DNA of 52,187 nt. It comes from a bacterium. Its GTDB lineage: Bacteria > Verrucomicrobiota > Verrucomicrobiia > Limisphaerales > J093. Below the pieces are notes generated by a model, which was given only the letters and a program-made list of their open reading frames with translations, searched no databases and was not told the DNA's origin. Shown here piece by piece: positions 50,827 to 52,187 of the stretch. Within the stretch, counting starts at the first letter, position 1; every line of letters begins with the position of its first letter. The stretch is taken from contig JAKANS010000010.1 in assembly GCA_021823625.1 (NCBI GenBank), positions 1-52,187 on the forward strand, written 5' to 3'. Both the position numbers and the translations under genes were made by a program.

Positions 50827-51933
50827 TCAAGCCGCCATCCAGAAATCGCGCCCTTCCACGTAGCGACGGGATTGGAGGTGCGCGCGGATCAATTCGCGCG
50901 CTCCGCGTTTGGCGACCAGCACGACGATCAGCGCCCGCTCGGGATCCGGCACGGCCTCCGGCCCCACCACAATCCGCCCGTCGCGGTGGCGCCCCCATTT
51001 CTTGGGATCGACGTCGATGAACCCGCGCACGGCCAACCCTTCCTTTGCCAACAACTGCGCCCGGCCGCGCGTCACCCGTCCTGCGCCCCAGACCCACACT
51101 TCGCGTTCCTTCAGCGCGGCCTTTATGGCCCGCGCCAGAAAAGGGGCCTTCAACTCGTACAAAGCGGCCAGAGCGTAGCGCGGGTCGGACCGTGTCAGCC
51201 GGGTGGGTGAATCCCGCCAAGTCAGCAAGCGCCGGGACACTTTGGCAAACTGCACACCGCGTTCCAGCCAGCGCAGCCAGAGTTCGTAGTCTTCGGGAAA
51301 CGGGCCGTCGCAATAACTGCCGTGGGCGAGCAGAAACTCCCGCCGGAACATTACCGACGGATGCGCCACCGGCGACTCGACGAAGCGGTTGAGCGCGATC
51401 GCGTCGAGCGTGTCCACCGAGTTCAACCACGCGACATGCCGGGCGAAACCCTCGCTGGCGCGCGCGTCGCCGCCGAACTCAACCAGGCAACTCACCAGGC
51501 CGATTTCCGGATGGCGATCGAGATAGTTCACTTGCTCGCCGAGCCGGTCAGGATGCGAAAGATCGTCTGCATCCATGCGGGCGACGAACCGGCCGCGCGC
51601 CCGCTCCAGGCCGGCGTGCAGGGCGGAAACGATTCCGCGGTGCGATTGCCGGACCAGCACCAGCCGCGGCTCGGTGCGGGCAAGCGTTGCGAGGATTTCA
51701 GTCGTGTCGTCGGTTGAGCCGTCGTCCACGACGATCAGTTCCCAGTCAGCCCAAGTCTGCGCGCAAATGCTCCCCACCGCCGCCGGCAGTGTGCCCGCAG
51801 CGTTGTAGGCGGGCATCACCACGGAGATGACTGGCGGACGAATGGCAGGCACGACGCTCAACTCCGATAGTGAAGCAACCGCCGCCCGGCTTTTCAAGCC
51901 CTGGGGATGGAAGACCTTGACTGCCCAGGGCAC
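50827..51933 (-). CDS. Family 2 glycosyltransferase with C-terminal Rossmann-like domain
   Basis: 368 residues; the first 34 are loosely conserved and the real start may be later (no better ATG was seen). PPVISVVMPAYNAAGTLPAAVGSICAQTWADWELIVVDDGSTDDTTEIL (33-81) is the GT2 N-terminal block with the nucleotide-binding VVDDGS, and ARGRFVARMDADDLSHPDRL (about 112-131) carries the DxD metal site. FPEDYELWLRWLERG (about 219-233) gives the ED catalytic region. The C-terminal VWVWGAGRVTRGRAQLLAKEGLAVRGFIDVDPKKWG (about 288-323) is a second Rossmann-type fold seen in some envelope glycosyltransferases. It transfers a sugar to a surface glycan or lipid; donor and acceptor are unknown. Confidence 0.9.
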   Translation of the reverse strand: MPWAVKVFHPQGLKSRAAVASLSELSVVPAIRPPVISVVMPAYNAAGTLPAAVGSICAQTWADWELIVVDDGSTDDTTEILATLARTEPRLVLVRQSHRGIVSALHAGLERARGRFVARMDADDLSHPDRLGEQVNYLDRHPEIGLVSCLVEFGGDARASEGFARHVAWLNSVDTLDAIALNRFVESPVAHPSVMFRREFLLAHGSYCDGPFPEDYELWLRWLERGVQFAKVSRRLLTWRDSPTRLTRSDPRYALAALYELKAPFLARAIKAALKEREVWVWGAGRVTRGRAQLLAKEGLAVRGFIDVDPKKWGRHRDGRIVVGPEAVPDPERALIVVLVAKRGARELIRAHLQSRRYVEGRDFWMAA

Positions 51934-52059
51934 GCCGATCAGCGGCGTAATTGGATCGAGAACCCGAGTCAGAGCGCGGCTCGTAGATTCTTTTCAGCCA
52001 ATTTCAGTCGTCGCTCGCGGCTTGGGGAAGAGTGAATTTGTTGAAAAAGCAATCTTATT

Positions 52060-52187
52060 GGGTTCCTCGACAGTTTTCGTGGGTAAAAGGATGGGGACAG
52101 GGTAGGAATCGGCGGCCTGATGATTCCGGAAAAGATGTTTCAGCAAATCCTGGCGTTGGGCGAAGCATGGCGGGTGGCGGCGGTGGA
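52060..52187 (+). mobile_element. Left end of a probable ISL3-family insertion sequence (cut by the window edge)
   Basis: GGGTTCCTCGACAGTTTTCG at 52060 has the look of an ISL3-type terminal repeat (GG[CT]TC...CACTTTT). An open frame from the ATG at 52120 runs to the window end and reads MIPEKMFQQILALGEAWRVA, like the start of ISL3 transposases (ILxLxxPWxV). The bases before 52060 are AT-rich, as such elements prefer. The rest lies outside the window, so this call is provisional. Confidence 0.55.
52120..52187 (+). CDS. ISL3-like transposase, N-terminal fragment
   Basis: 22 codons from ATG to the window edge: MIPEKMFQQILALGEAWRVA and two more residues. The F-x3-L-x-L-x2-x-W-R-V pattern matches the N-terminus of ISL3-family transposases. 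Too little is visible to be sure, but the DNA upstream looks like the matching IS end. Confidence 0.5.
   Translation, partial: MIPEKMFQQILALGEAWRVAAV

Overview
The window is GC-rich bacterial chromosome, most likely from a Verrucomicrobiota member of the Pedosphaera/Limisphaerales type. That placement is an inference. It rests on the very large secreted RCC1/MBG-domain protein, Tat-exported Gfo/Idh/MocA oxidoreductase, fused CcoNO with a one-heme CcoP, DUF5069 protein, alginate-export-type porin, and abundant intergenic repeats that translate into Gly-Ala-Ser-Pro-rich nonsense. No rRNA, tRNA or CRISPR array was seen.

Layout. 1-3500 (minus): three exported proteins of unknown role, including a 97-residue Cys-rich one, behind a 16-bp tandem repeat. 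3700-5900: a YdbH/AsmA-like gene that looks cut short, then a nitroreductase. 6165-10397 (plus): a GalU-like nucleotidyltransferase and a GHMP-kinase/UDP-sugar-pyrophosphorylase fusion. 10429-10961: HigBA-type toxin-antitoxin with a short antitoxin. 10997-13408: a Tet-like MFS exporter and class I aldolase with a clear terminator. 13500-14160: a duplicated intergenic repeat. 14197-21907 (minus): the giant RCC1/MBG protein and the Tat oxidoreductase. 22092: an ECF sigma factor.

23057-29570 (plus) is the most interesting metabolic block: tetraheme cytochrome, four-cluster ferredoxin, NrfD-like quinol oxidase, octaheme hydroxylamine-oxidoreductase-like cytochrome, an unknown 169-residue protein and an outer-membrane porin. 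An FNR-like box lies upstream. I read it as a quinol-to-periplasm electron chain ending on a nitrogen (or sulfur) compound. A DevBCA-type ABC exporter follows (29680-32773).

33182-36885: a DUF5069 gene, then (minus) two translationally coupled TIR-domain genes placed next to the 3' end of an acyl-CoA dehydrogenase gene. The last 28 codons of that gene recur on the far side of the TIR pair, with only synonymous differences. This is the best candidate for a small mobile, possibly defensive, cassette.

37414-46553 (plus) is a complete cbb3 oxidase locus: CcoI ATPase, a PocR/AraC regulator, CcoS, fused CcoNO, CcoQ, CcoP, CcoG and CcoH. A perfect 16-bp palindrome lies upstream. Together with the octaheme module it suggests a microaerobic/anaerobic respiratory life. 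46684-51933 (minus) holds a small exported protein, a DEAD-box helicase, a dicarboxylate symporter and a GT2 glycosyltransferase. The right edge holds the start of what looks like an ISL3-type insertion sequence.
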